Shown here piece by piece: positions 26,850-36,098 of a DNA stretch of 64,000 nucleotides. The notes beneath the pieces are model-generated. The model made no database searches. It saw nothing but the letters and a program-made list of their open reading frames with translations, and was not told the origin of the DNA. Every line of letters begins with the position of its first letter. The stretch's first letter is position 1. The position numbers and the translations under genes are program-made. The stretch is from Marivita sp046591575 (GTDB lineage: Bacteria; Pseudomonadota; Alphaproteobacteria; Rhodobacterales; Rhodobacteraceae): NCBI RefSeq assembly GCF_046591575.1, contig NZ_JBIQWA010000001.1:744001-808000 (forward strand), given 5' to 3'.

Positions 26850-27395
26850 CTAAGTCGCGTCCTGCATGGGGGGCCAGGGCCGCATATCCTCGGCCTCAAG
26901 CCATTTTGCGACCCAAGCGGGCATGTCCGGCGATGTGGGTGCGCCCATGTTCAACGCGCTGATCACATGATCGGTGGCAACGATCCCGTTTCGATCTGTC
27001 ACCGCAGATCGGTAAACGGCGTGATTGGCACATTCGCCATTCGCCTTCCACATCGTCTGCTCAATATACATGAACCGCGCGTCCCAGCACAGCAGCCGAC
27101 TGCGCATTTCAAACCTCTCAAACGTGCGGATGCGACGGCGATACCGTACAACAACCCCGGCCATTGTCAGCCCCCAGCGCTCGCGCCGGATCAGTGACAT
27201 CAACCCGTTTACCTGCGCCAGCGGAATGCGCCCCAGATCATACAGCGTCAGCGTGCGCCCGTTGTTCAGTTCCATCCACATGTCGATGTCCCAGGGCCAA
27301 CACCGGTGCTGCGACACATAGGTGCCAAACAAGCCCACCTGCGGCGCAGAGCGCGCTTTCCAAAGGCCAAGGCCCATCCGAATAAAAGGATACAT
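26850..27395 (-). CDS. thioesterase-family protein (THEM6-like hotdog fold)
   Basis: A 181-aa hotdog-fold protein. The segment DIDMWMELNNGRTLTLYDLG near residues 37-56 corresponds to the 4HBT active-site helix region of the THEM6/acyl-CoA thioesterase group, followed by a basic VVVRYRRRIRTFERFE strand. It probably hydrolyses an acyl thioester; the substrate is unknown. ATG 27395 is favoured over GTG 27398 because AGGAG then has seven-base spacing. Genes on both sides are not obviously functionally linked. Confidence 0.75.
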   Translation of the reverse strand: MYPFIRMGLGLWKARSAPQVGLFGTYVSQHRCWPWDIDMWMELNNGRTLTLYDLGRIPLAQVNGLMSLIRRERWGLTMAGVVVRYRRRIRTFERFEMRSRLLCWDARFMYIEQTMWKANGECANHAVYRSAVTDRNGIVATDHVISALNMGAPTSPDMPAWVAKWLEAEDMRPWPPMQDAT

Positions 27396-27534
27396 CACTC
27401 AACTCCTGTTCGCCGCTTAGTTGACCCAAGCGTCAGTCGCGTCAACCGCGACCTCGCGGCAAGTGTCAGTGACTTGTTCTCCGGCCCGCTTGCGCCTACC
27501 TGTGGGCAAGGCACTGACAAAGGAAGTCCGTTCA

Positions 27535-27828
27535 ATGCAATCGCTCTACCAGATCCTTATGCTGCTTCTTGATGTGGTGTGGTTCTTTATCATCGCCCAT
27601 GTCATCATGAGCTGGCTGATCAACTTTCAGGTTCTGAACCTGCGGCAGCCCATCGTCGCGCAAATCTGGGACGCGTTGAACCGCATACTCGAACCGTTAT
27701 ATTCCCGCCTGCGTCGCATCCTGCCCCCGATGGGCGGCATTGACCTTGCCCCGCTCGTGGCGCTGATCGGCGTCTACATCATCCGCATCGTGCTGGCGAA
27801 CAATGCGGGCTGGTTCTACAGCTTCTGA
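27535..27828 (+). CDS. YggT family membrane protein
   Basis: A 97-aa inner-membrane protein with two hydrophobic segments (residues about 5-27 and 66-88) and the family loop LRQPIVAQIWDALNRILEPL plus RRILPPMGGIDLAPL. YggT proteins are linked by context and some phenotypes to membrane-protein insertion, osmotic stress or septation; the role is unsettled. ATG 27535 has AAAGGA nine bases upstream; the frame is open further upstream but without conservation. It is divergent from the thioesterase gene. Confidence 0.88.
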   Translation: MQSLYQILMLLLDVVWFFIIAHVIMSWLINFQVLNLRQPIVAQIWDALNRILEPLYSRLRRILPPMGGIDLAPLVALIGVYIIRIVLANNAGWFYSF

Positions 27829-27865
27829 CGCTGCTAAGGCTTGTTCACGCATCCTTAGTATGAGA

Positions 27866-27903
27866 CTGTCAGGTTAAGAGCAGATATAGCAAGAACCTGA
27901 CAG
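27866..27903. promoter_or_regulatory. 10-bp inverted repeat just before recQ
   Basis: CTGTCAGGTT (27866-27875) and AACCTGACAG (27894-27903) are exact reverse complements separated by 18 bases. The right arm ends seven bases before the recQ ATG and covers its only ribosome-site-like sequence (CAGG). It may be an operator or an RNA hairpin limiting recQ translation. There is no T-run, so it is not a classic terminator. Confidence 0.45.
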
Positions 27904-27910
27904 GTCACCC

Positions 27911-29965
27911 ATGCCCCGTGATATGCCCGACGCAGATGTCATTCTGCGGGATGTCTTTGGATTCGACAGCTTCCGTCCCGGCCAGTCCGAGATCGTAGAG
28001 GCTGTGACACAGGGTGAAAACGTGTTGGCCATCATGCCGACAGGTGGCGGAAAATCCCTGTGTTTTCAATTGCCTGCACTGGCCCGCCACGGGGTCACGG
28101 TTGTGATCTCGCCGTTGATTGCGCTGATGCGCGATCAGGTGCGTGGCCTGCGCGAAGCAGGTGTTGCCGCAGGGGCGTTGACCTCGGCCAATACCGACGA
28201 AGAAAACGACGCGGTCTGGGATATGCTTCATTCCGGCGAATTGAAGCTGTTGTACCTCGCCCCCGAACGGCTTGCCTCGGGCGGCACACAGCGGATGTTG
28301 AGCCAAGCCGGCGTTTCGCTGATTGCGGTGGACGAGGCCCATTGCGTCAGCCAATGGGGCCATGATTTCCGCCCCGACTACCTGCGCATCGGCGACCTGC
28401 GCCGCGCGCTGGATGTGCCGTTGGCAGCCTTCACCGCGACGGCAGATGCCGAAACCCAGGAAGAAATCGTCACGCGCCTGTTCGATGGCCAATCCCCCCG
28501 CACCTTTCTGCGCGGCTTTGACCGGCCCAATATCCACCTGATGTTTGCGCCCAAGAACAAACCGCGCCAACAGATCATGTCTTTTGCCGCTGCGCGCAAA
28601 GGCCAATCCGGCATCGTCTATTGCGGCACACGGGCCAAGACGGAAACCTTGGCGCAGGCCCTGAATGCCGAAGGCCATACAGCCTGCTTTTACCATGGCG
28701 GGATGGAGGCGGATCAGCGCCGCCATGTCGAGGCGCGGTTTGCAACCGAAGACGGTCTGATCGTTGTCGCCACCGTGGCCTTTGGCATGGGCGTCGACAA
28801 ACCCGATATCCGCTGGGTCGCGCATGCTGATCTGCCCAAATCCATCGAAGCCTATTATCAGGAAATCGGCCGCGCCGGGCGCGATGGCGCACCTGCCGAA
28901 ACGCTGTCGCTGTATGGTGCCGATGATATCCGCCTGCGCCGGTCCCAGATCGACGAGGGGCTGGCCCCTCCGGAACGTCGCCATGCCGATCATGGCCGCC
29001 TGAATGCGCTTCTTGGGCTGGCCGAGGCGTTGGAATGTCGCCGCAAAACGCTGCTTGGGTATTTCGGTGAACACGACATCAGCTGCGGGAATTGCGATCT
29101 GTGCGACAAACCGGCAGACGTCTTTGATGGCACCCAAGCGGTGCGCAAGGCCCTGTCTGCCGCGCTGCGCACCGGCGAAAGTTTTGGGGCTGGTCATTTG
29201 ATTGATGTTCTTCTGGGCGCCAAAACCGAAAAAGTGCTGCAACGGAACCATGACGCTCTGCCGACTTTTGGTGTTGGCACCGATCTGAAACGTGGCGAAT
29301 GGCAAGCGGTGTTCCGGCAGATGATGGGCCATGACCTGATGCGCCCCGACGCGGACCGCCACGGCGCTTTGATCATGACCGAGGCCGCGCGCCCGATCCT
29401 GCGTGGCGAGGCGGCGATCCAACTGCGCCGCGACAGCATCGAGGCCGCCAGCGAACGCCGTCCCAAAGTCCGCACTTTGGTCAGTGACGAAGACGCCCCG
29501 CTGATGTCCGCGCTCAAGGCCAAACGCCGCGCGTTGGCCGAAGACCAATCCGTTCCCGCCTACGTTATTTTCCCCGATCGAACCCTGATTGAAATGGTCG
29601 AAACCCGGCCGCAGACGCTTGATCAAATGGCCGCCATCAATGGTGTTGGGGCCAAGAAACTGGAACGCTATGGTCGGGCCTTTCTTGAAGTGATTGCCGG
29701 GGATGTGCCCGACACCCATCCGGCCCGGCGAAAACTGGCATCGGGCGGCGCTGGCTCTGTTTATGATGCCCTTTTGACGTCTCAGGCAGATCTGGTGCGG
29801 GGATCGTGCGGCACGCTCAAGCCGATGTCCTGCGAGGCAAGCCAGCTGGCCAAACTGGCGCAGACCAAACCGGGCGATGAAACCGGGATTGCGCGTATCA
29901 TCGGAGAGAGACGCGCCGAACGCTTTGCCCAGACGTTTCTGGACGTCCTGCGCGCGGCGGACTAA
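27911..29965 (+). CDS. recQ: ATP-dependent DNA helicase RecQ
   Basis: This 3'-5' superfamily 2 helicase acts in RecF-pathway recombination and replication-fork repair. The 684-aa product has Walker A PTGGGKS (Lys48), the DEAH box in DEAHCVSQWGHDFRP (residues 141-144) and motif V/VI GRAGRDG. The RQC zinc-binding cysteines lie in CRRKTLLGYFGE-H-CGNCDLC, with a winged helix after them and a C-terminal HRDC domain (MVETRPQTLDQMAAINGVG). ATG 27911 lies just after a 10-bp inverted repeat. Its long antisense frame has no supporting evidence. Confidence 0.97.
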   Translation: MPRDMPDADVILRDVFGFDSFRPGQSEIVEAVTQGENVLAIMPTGGGKSLCFQLPALARHGVTVVISPLIALMRDQVRGLREAGVAAGALTSANTDEENDAVWDMLHSGELKLLYLAPERLASGGTQRMLSQAGVSLIAVDEAHCVSQWGHDFRPDYLRIGDLRRALDVPLAAFTATADAETQEEIVTRLFDGQSPRTFLRGFDRPNIHLMFAPKNKPRQQIMSFAAARKGQSGIVYCGTRAKTETLAQALNAEGHTACFYHGGMEADQRRHVEARFATEDGLIVVATVAFGMGVDKPDIRWVAHADLPKSIEAYYQEIGRAGRDGAPAETLSLYGADDIRLRRSQIDEGLAPPERRHADHGRLNALLGLAEALECRRKTLLGYFGEHDISCGNCDLCDKPADVFDGTQAVRKALSAALRTGESFGAGHLIDVLLGAKTEKVLQRNHDALPTFGVGTDLKRGEWQAVFRQMMGHDLMRPDADRHGALIMTEAARPILRGEAAIQLRRDSIEAASERRPKVRTLVSDEDAPLMSALKAKRRALAEDQSVPAYVIFPDRTLIEMVETRPQTLDQMAAINGVGAKKLERYGRAFLEVIAGDVPDTHPARRKLASGGAGSVYDALLTSQADLVRGSCGTLKPMSCEASQLAKLAQTKPGDETGIARIIGERRAERFAQTFLDVLRAAD

Positions 29966-29998
29966 ATCCGGTGAAACGATAACCGAAAGGGTGCTGCC

Positions 29999-30778
29999 AT
30001 GCTCGTTGTGATTTCCCCGGCCAAACGGCTTGACTGGTCTGAACGCGATGTGACCATGACAACGCCGGTTTTTCAGGATGATGCCAACCGCCTTGCCAAA
30101 ACCGCGCGCAATCTGACGCTGGGAAATCTCAAATCGTTGATGGATTTAAGCGATGATCTGGCCAAGCTGAATCGCGACCGGTTTCGCGATTTTGATGAAA
30201 CACCAACAGATGCCGATCTGCGCCCTGCCGCACTTGCCTTTGCGGGCGATACCTATCAGGGGCTTGAGGCGGATACGCTCGATGCCGATGAAATGCGCTG
30301 GGCGCAGGATCATCTGCGTATTTTATCAGGGCTGTACGGTGTTTTGCGCCCGCTGGACGGGATTCAGGCCTATCGCCTTGAAATGGGCAGCCGCCTGAAA
30401 ACCCGGCGCGGGGGCAATCTTTATGATTATTGGCGCGACCAGATCTCCAAAGAGCTGAAGTCCCAGGCGCAGGAGGTGAACACCGACACTCTGGTCAATT
30501 GTGCAAGCCAGGAATATTTCGGTGCAGTGCCAGCAAAGGCGCTTGGCCTGCGGATCGTGACACCCGCGTTCATGGAAGACAAAGGCGACGGCAAAGGCCC
30601 CAAGATCGTCAGCTTTTTTGCCAAGAAAGCCCGCGGCGCGATGGCGCGGTATGTGGTGCAGAACCGTCTGACCGACGCGGCGGGCCTGCTGGATTTCGAC
30701 AGCGGCGGCTATGGCTATCGCGAAGATCTTTCAGAGCCGGACAAGCCGGTGTTCGTGCGCCCCTACGACGCCAATTGA
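29999..30778 (+). CDS. yaaA: peroxide stress protein YaaA
   Basis: A DUF328 protein that lowers intracellular iron and limits oxidative DNA damage under peroxide in E. coli. The 259-aa product begins with the invariant MLVVISPAKRLDW and has PTDADLRPAALAF, the YRLEMGSRLKT motif and VNCASQEYFGAV; length is as in the family. GAAAGGG precedes ATG 29999. The last 16 bases overlap the end of the convergent histidine-kinase gene, so neither gene can have its own terminator between them. Confidence 0.93.
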   Translation: MLVVISPAKRLDWSERDVTMTTPVFQDDANRLAKTARNLTLGNLKSLMDLSDDLAKLNRDRFRDFDETPTDADLRPAALAFAGDTYQGLEADTLDADEMRWAQDHLRILSGLYGVLRPLDGIQAYRLEMGSRLKTRRGGNLYDYWRDQISKELKSQAQEVNTDTLVNCASQEYFGAVPAKALGLRIVTPAFMEDKGDGKGPKIVSFFAKKARGAMARYVVQNRLTDAAGLLDFDSGGYGYREDLSEPDKPVFVRPYDAN

Positions 30779-32904
30779 ACACGCGGGCAATGGGCCTGTA
30801 ACTTTTCAAGCAAGGCGTCCTTGCGCAGCGGTTTGGTCAGATAGTCGGTCAGCCCCGCCGCAAGGATCTGTTCCTTATCGCCATCCATGGCATGTGCGGT
30901 GACGGCGATGATCGGCACATTTGGCCCGTTGCCCTCGATCTCTCTGATCTTGGCGGTGGCTTCTTTTCCATCCATGCCGGGCATCGAGATGTCCATGAAA
31001 ATCACGTCCGGCCGGTCATCCTTAAAGGCCTGAACAGCCTCGAACCCATCATTGGCCGTGCGCAGATCAAGGTCCAGTTTGCCTATCATCTTGCTAAAGA
31101 CCATGCGGTTGACGCGATTGTCTTCTGCCAAAAGCACCTTCGGAGCCAGATGTGCGGACGGGGCTTCGATGCGCTGTGTCGCGTTGGACATCTGGGTTGT
31201 GTGTCTGATCGCGTCCAGAAGTGCGGCGCGGGAAAAGGGCCGTTGAAGCACATGAGCCTTTCCCGAAACTCGGTCCTGCACGCCCTTTGTGTCGGATGTG
31301 ATACACAGAACCGGGGCGTTCGTCGCGCGCGCAGTCAGCGTTTCAAGCACCGAGTCAAAGGCGGGATGGCTTGGGTCCAGATCCAAAAGAGTGATGCCCA
31401 TGTCATCAAGGGCAGTTTTGGCCAGATCTTCGGGCGTGTCACAGACAACAGGTTGCCCGCCCAGCGCGCTGACCTGATTGACCAAAGAGAAAGGATCGCT
31501 GTGATCGGTGGCTTCAATCACCAGAATGCGCTGCATCTTTTTGGGTAGCTCTAGGAGATGTGTCTCATTGTGCTCGGGAGGCAGGCTGACCCGGAACCCG
31601 AAACAACTGCCCACACCCTCTTCGGATTCGATCCAGACCTCTCCATCCATCAATTCGATCAAGCGTTTCGTGATGGCAAGTCCCAGTCCTGTGCCTTCGA
31701 ATTGGCGATTGCGGTCATCCTCGACCTGATTGAATTCGCCGAAAACATGATCCACCTTTTCCGGCGCAATCCCGATTCCGGTATCTTCAATGGTGATGTG
31801 CATGGTGATTTTGTCATCCGGCCCCGGCACACCGACAACGCGCAGCAAGACGTGGCCTTCTAATGTGAATTTTACCGCATTGCCCATCAGATTGGTGATG
31901 ATCTGGCGGATGCGGCCGGGATCGGCGACAAAGCGGGTTGGCAAAAAGATGTCGTAATCAATCCTGAGCGTTATACCCTTGCTCTGTGCGATAGGCTGCA
32001 TCAGCATCACAACATCCTGCAAGGTTTTTTCAAGGTCAAAGGGTTCGGGATGCAGAACCAGCTTGTCTGCATCAATCTTTGAGTAATCCAGCACATCGTT
32101 GATGATGACCAACAACGCCTCGCCGGAATTTTTGATCGTTTCGACAAACAACCGCTGTTCGCTGTCCAGACTGGTTTCGTTCAGCAGTTCAGCCATGCCC
32201 ACCACACCGTTCATCGGGGTTCGTATTTCGTGGCTCATATTGGCCAGAAAGGCAGATTTCGCGCGGTTCGCGGCCTCGGCGCGGACGCGGGCGTCGTGCA
32301 GTTGTTCCTGGTGGCGCACGCTTTCGGTGATGTTAAGCGCAAGGCTCACGATATCGCCGGATGGACCGCGCCGGTCAAAGATCCGGATGTGTTCACCATT
32401 CCACAGTTCGATTTGTACCGGTTTCGGATCAACCTGTTGCCATCGGTCCTGCATTCGCGCGCGCCAATGTGCCGGTGGCTCGTTGCCAATGTTGACGATG
32501 CCTTCCTCGGTCAGCAATTGCAGGATGCGCGGATAGGTGATGCCGGGTTGCACCTCTTCGATATCTTCGAACACGGCAAGATAGGCGCGGTTGGCCACAA
32601 TCATGCGGTTGTCGTTGTCGAAAAAGGCAAACCCGTCCTGAATGGTCTCGATCGAATGCCACAGGCGGCGTTCGGCGATCTGGATCTTTTCATGCGCGAC
32701 GCCAAGTTCGGTTTTCACCCGCTGGTTTTCGCCCCGCACCATCGCCACCTCGGCGCGGGTTTCAACGATTTCCTCGCTCAGCTGTTGTGCGTGGGTTCCC
32801 AGTTTGCGATTGGCCGCAAACAGTTCAGCCTGTTTGAGTTCAAGAAGCCGTTCCGCCGCAAGCCGCGCGCGACGTTCCTCGGCCAATTTGTTGGCGAGAC
32901 TCAT
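30763..32904 (-). CDS. hybrid sensor histidine kinase / response regulator with PAS domain
   Basis: A 713-aa cytoplasmic two-component protein. In order it has an N-terminal coiled coil (about residues 1-85), a PAS domain (about 90-205), a HisKA domain with phospho-His225 in SHEIRTPMNG and a HATPase domain (GIGIAPEKVDHVF and GTGLGLAI). A degenerate receiver near 460-570 follows, where the usual KP is RP, and then an intact receiver with Asp638 in FMDISMPGMDG and Lys in YLTKPL. No membrane helix is seen, so the signal is probably internal. ATG 32904 follows a strong GGAGG. The input signal and partner cannot be inferred from the neighbours. Confidence 0.92.
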   Translation of the reverse strand: MSLANKLAEERRARLAAERLLELKQAELFAANRKLGTHAQQLSEEIVETRAEVAMVRGENQRVKTELGVAHEKIQIAERRLWHSIETIQDGFAFFDNDNRMIVANRAYLAVFEDIEEVQPGITYPRILQLLTEEGIVNIGNEPPAHWRARMQDRWQQVDPKPVQIELWNGEHIRIFDRRGPSGDIVSLALNITESVRHQEQLHDARVRAEAANRAKSAFLANMSHEIRTPMNGVVGMAELLNETSLDSEQRLFVETIKNSGEALLVIINDVLDYSKIDADKLVLHPEPFDLEKTLQDVVMLMQPIAQSKGITLRIDYDIFLPTRFVADPGRIRQIITNLMGNAVKFTLEGHVLLRVVGVPGPDDKITMHITIEDTGIGIAPEKVDHVFGEFNQVEDDRNRQFEGTGLGLAITKRLIELMDGEVWIESEEGVGSCFGFRVSLPPEHNETHLLELPKKMQRILVIEATDHSDPFSLVNQVSALGGQPVVCDTPEDLAKTALDDMGITLLDLDPSHPAFDSVLETLTARATNAPVLCITSDTKGVQDRVSGKAHVLQRPFSRAALLDAIRHTTQMSNATQRIEAPSAHLAPKVLLAEDNRVNRMVFSKMIGKLDLDLRTANDGFEAVQAFKDDRPDVIFMDISMPGMDGKEATAKIREIEGNGPNVPIIAVTAHAMDGDKEQILAAGLTDYLTKPLRKDALLEKLQAHCPRVQLAS

Positions 32905-33051
32905 TAAGACCTCCGTATTCGTTAACGCAACTGTCGGAGATCATGGTGAAGAAGAAATTAACCCGGCTGGAAAAGTCCAACCGCGCCCGAAATACAACCT
33001 ATGCGGTTACCCATGGGTGACACCGCCTATTTTTTAGGCAGCTTAGGGCGC

Positions 33052-34230
33052 TCAAAGCCGCTCAATGGCCAACGCGATGCCCTGTCCGCCCCCGATACAC
33101 ATGGTGATCAGCGCCTTCGACCCGCCGATCCGCTCTAACTCGTAAAGCGCTTTTACGGTGATGATGGCACCTGTTGCCCCGACCGGGTGGCCCAAAGCGA
33201 TCGCGCCACCGTTTGGATTTACCTTGGCCGGATCAAGGCCAAGCCCCTTATTCACCGCAAGCGCCTGCGCGGCGAAGGCTTCGTTTGATTCGATCACATC
33301 GAAATCCGAGACGGACAGCCCCGTCCGTTTCAACAGCGCCTCGACTGCGGGAACGGGGCCGATGCCCATGACCTCGGGGCGAACCCCTGCGTGAGCATAG
33401 CCCAATATCCGGGCTTTGGGTGTCAGCCCCGCCTTGGTTGCTGCATCCGCTGTTGAAAGGCAAAGGGCCGCAGCCCCGTCATTGATGCCAGAGGCATTGC
33501 CCGCCGTCACTGTGCCGTCTTTCTGAAACACCGTGCGCAATCCCCCAAGGGTGTCCAACGAGGTTGCCTTGGGATGTTCGTCCGTCTCGAAAAGCACGAC
33601 CTCGCGCCGTTTTTTCACGTCAACCGGCACGATCTGGCTGGCAAACCGTCCTTCGCTGATCGCTTTGGCGGCGCGGTCCTGGCTGGTCATGGCAAACTGG
33701 TCTTGCGCGTCACGGGTGATGTCATGTTCGGCCGCGACGTTTTCTGCCGTCACACCCATGTGGCCGGTTCCGAAGGGGCAGTTCAGCGCGCCCAGCATCA
33801 TATCCAGCGTGCGGATATCGCCCATCTTGGCCCCCCAACGCTGGTCCGGCACGATGTAGGGTGCGCGGCTCATGGACTCGGCTCCGCCGGCCAGGGCAAA
33901 CTCTGCATCGCCCAGCATCAGGGACTGGATCGCCGACACAATCGCCTGCGCCCCTGACCCGCAGAGACGGTTGACGTTCATCGCGGGCGTTGTCTCGGGA
34001 ATGCCCGCCTGCAGGGCGGCGACGCGGCTGAGGTACATGTCGCGCGGTTCGGTGTTGATGACGTGACCAAAGACGACGGTGCCGATTTGACCGCCTTCGA
34101 CCCCAGAGCGTTCCATCGCTGCTTTGGCCGCGGTTGCGCCCAGATCAATCGGCGGTGTTCCGGCAAGCGCGCCGCCGAATGTGCCAATCGCGGTGCGTGC
34201 GCCGTCAAGGATTACGATATCGTCTGCCAT
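33052..34230 (-). CDS. acetyl-CoA acetyltransferase (thiolase)
   Basis: Catalyses thiolytic cleavage or condensation of acyl-CoA (acetoacetyl-CoA or beta-ketoacyl-CoA), for fatty acid oxidation or polyhydroxyalkanoate supply. The 392-aa product has the nucleophile Cys90 in NVNRLCGSGAQ, the GHPVGATGA motif with the catalytic His, and the second Cys in ITMCIGGGQGIA. This is the biosynthetic/short-chain PhaA/AtoB type by sequence, but a phaB neighbour is missing, so the chain specificity is open. It lies on the minus strand between the sensor kinase and the MscS channel. Confidence 0.93.
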   Translation of the reverse strand: MADDIVILDGARTAIGTFGGALAGTPPIDLGATAAKAAMERSGVEGGQIGTVVFGHVINTEPRDMYLSRVAALQAGIPETTPAMNVNRLCGSGAQAIVSAIQSLMLGDAEFALAGGAESMSRAPYIVPDQRWGAKMGDIRTLDMMLGALNCPFGTGHMGVTAENVAAEHDITRDAQDQFAMTSQDRAAKAISEGRFASQIVPVDVKKRREVVLFETDEHPKATSLDTLGGLRTVFQKDGTVTAGNASGINDGAAALCLSTADAATKAGLTPKARILGYAHAGVRPEVMGIGPVPAVEALLKRTGLSVSDFDVIESNEAFAAQALAVNKGLGLDPAKVNPNGGAIALGHPVGATGAIITVKALYELERIGGSKALITMCIGGGQGIALAIERL

Positions 34231-34298
34231 GGATGTCCCCCAATTCTGTTGTGCGCAGTATGGGCAACCGTCCGGACGGAGTCAGCCACAACGTTCCG

Positions 34299-35633
34299 TC
34301 AGTCGGCAGGACCATTTGTCGCCAAGGTGGACCCTTCAAGCATTTTGACCTCGCGCTGCGGGAACGGAATCGAGATGCCATGCTCTTGGAACGCATCCCA
34401 CAGGGCCAGATAGACATTGCCCCGAATGTTGGTCAGCCCGCCGGTGGGGTCGCGAATCCAGAAGCGCAGAATATAGTCGACAGAGCTGTCGCCAAACCCG
34501 ACAATGTGACAGACCGGGGGTTTGAAGCTGAGCACCCGGTCGACAGATTTGGCCGCCGCGATTGCCAGGTCACGAACCTGGTGCGGATCGTCCTGATAAG
34601 CGGTGCCGAAATAGATATCGAGGCGGACAAATTCGTTGGAATGGGACCAGTTCACCACCTGCCCGGTGATCAGGTCTTCGTTCGGGATCAGATATTCCCG
34701 ACCATCCCGTGTTACCACGCTGACATAGCGGGCACCCAACGAATTGATCCAGCCGAAGGTGTCGCCAAGCGAGATCACGTCACCTGGCTTGATGGATTTA
34801 TCAAGCAGAATGATCAGACCGGACACCAGGTTCGAGACAACTTTCTGCAGGCCAAACCCGATACCGATACCGATGGCACCGGACAGGACGGCCAGCCCTG
34901 TCAGATCAACGCCAACGATGCGCAACGCCATAAAGAACGCGGCCCCATATAGCGCGATCTGCAAAAGCTTGATCGCCAGCACCTGCATCGAAGGTGAAAT
35001 ATCTTTGTTCTTGCGGATGGTTGTGGCGGTTGAACTGCTGATCAGGCGGGCAATGGCAAGAAGAGCTGCAAGCAGAACAATTGCCTGGATGACAATCCAC
35101 AGCGAAAATCGCGACTCGCCCAGACTGAATGCGATGCTTTCCGCCAGTGATTGTGCTTCGTCGGAGAGGCCTGTGATTGACAGGGCGACCCAAATCCAGA
35201 CCCCGTACCGCACAAATCCCCGGACCAGCGCATTGGAAATCAACCGTGTCGCAAGCACGATGGACATCCACGCCACGGATAGATTTGCGATGATGCCCAA
35301 AAGATAGGACCGGGACGGCCATGTGACCTCGCGCATGATCAGCACAACGGTCCAGATCAGGACGACGAAGATGATCATCCGCAGCCGACGGTGCAGGACA
35401 ATCAAAACCCGCATGCGCCATTTGGGCCATCCCGACCGCGAGCGCATCCACTTGTGCATACGGGGCTTGAACACAGCCGCCAGAAGATGCGCGGCAATGA
35501 ACACGCCAACCGCGATCCCCAATTGGTAGGCGTTCCAGGGGCGGATCAGATTGTCGGCAAAGCCTTGCAGCCAGGTAAACGACCCAAGCGCAAAATCGGT
35601 TAACGCTTCGGTGATGAGGACGTCGTTTTCCAT
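34299..35633 (-). CDS. mechanosensitive ion channel family protein (MscS type)
   Basis: This inner-membrane channel probably opens under hypo-osmotic tension to release solutes. The 444-aa product has about five membrane helices. The pore-lining TM3 has the small-residue pattern AIGIGIGFGLQKVVSNLVSG. The beta-domain motif PGDVISLGDTFGWI is followed by YLIPNEDLITGQVVNWS, and a C-terminal alpha/beta domain ends with SIPFPQREV, all as in MscS. It is longer than E. coli MscS because of extra N-terminal helices. A tiny membrane-protein gene lies upstream on the same strand. Confidence 0.93.
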   Translation of the reverse strand: MENDVLITEALTDFALGSFTWLQGFADNLIRPWNAYQLGIAVGVFIAAHLLAAVFKPRMHKWMRSRSGWPKWRMRVLIVLHRRLRMIIFVVLIWTVVLIMREVTWPSRSYLLGIIANLSVAWMSIVLATRLISNALVRGFVRYGVWIWVALSITGLSDEAQSLAESIAFSLGESRFSLWIVIQAIVLLAALLAIARLISSSTATTIRKNKDISPSMQVLAIKLLQIALYGAAFFMALRIVGVDLTGLAVLSGAIGIGIGFGLQKVVSNLVSGLIILLDKSIKPGDVISLGDTFGWINSLGARYVSVVTRDGREYLIPNEDLITGQVVNWSHSNEFVRLDIYFGTAYQDDPHQVRDLAIAAAKSVDRVLSFKPPVCHIVGFGDSSVDYILRFWIRDPTGGLTNIRGNVYLALWDAFQEHGISIPFPQREVKMLEGSTLATNGPAD

Positions 35634-35691
35634 ACCGTGTTACTGCTCCTGCCGGGGCAGGGTTACATCACAGCTGGTTTGGCGCAACTGG

Positions 35692-35823
35692 TTATGGGTT
35701 GATGAACGGCAAGATAACGGGCTCGGGCCAGGTTGCCGTGCCCGCTCCGGCGGTGTGAACCGCCATTATTCCAATCAAAAAGGCGATCAATCCAAGATTG
35801 ATGATATTCAGTTTGGTAATCAT
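35692..35823 (-). CDS. 43-aa single-span membrane protein, unknown function
   Basis: ATG 35823 has GAGGA five bases upstream. The frame encodes MITKLNIINLGLIAFLIGIM followed by a small polar tail ending in PFINP, so it has one hydrophobic helix covering most residues 5-28. It could be read as a weak signal peptide instead. It lies 58 bases upstream of the MscS gene on the same strand and could be co-transcribed with it. Reading upstream to the first ATG (35898) adds an unlikely polar sequence. No family is recognised. Confidence 0.5.
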   Translation of the reverse strand: MITKLNIINLGLIAFLIGIMAVHTAGAGTATWPEPVILPFINP

Positions 35824-35946
35824 ATGTTCCTCGCTGGTACTGTTACGCGGCGGGGCCTGTTCCGGATCAAAATTAATATCAATGGTCTGCCAAGGCATTG
35901 GTCACAGGCTTGCGAGAGGGCAATGCAATGATGTAGGACAACATCC

Positions 35947-36036
35947 ATGACTATGGTTTTCGACATGGATGATCGCGCCCGTCTGCGCGAACGATTCTTT
36001 GGTGCGACGCATACCGTGCGCGCACGACTAGCCTGA
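35947..36036 (+). CDS. possible 29-codon leader ORF upstream of leuC
   Basis: ATG 35947 (AGGA eight bases upstream) begins a frame MTMVFDMDDRARLRERFFGA and ends VRARLA with TGA at 36034-36036. A GC-rich alternating CG stretch that can fold follows, then the leuC ribosome site 50 bases on. It resembles a leader position, but it has only three leucines and no leucine run, so classic leucine attenuation is not supported. It may be spurious. Confidence 0.25.
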   Translation: MTMVFDMDDRARLRERFFGATHTVRARLA

Positions 36037-36098
36037 CGCGCGCCGCGCGCGCGACCGACGATCACTTTCACATTGCACCGCTTTAAGGGAGAGGACCT

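Noticed and set aside
27905..29719. 604-codon open frame antisense to recQ (also a 561-codon one at 20446-22131 antisense to the DUF4175 gene)
   Set aside because: Shadows of well-supported coding genes; composition is low-complexity or basic without family motifs.
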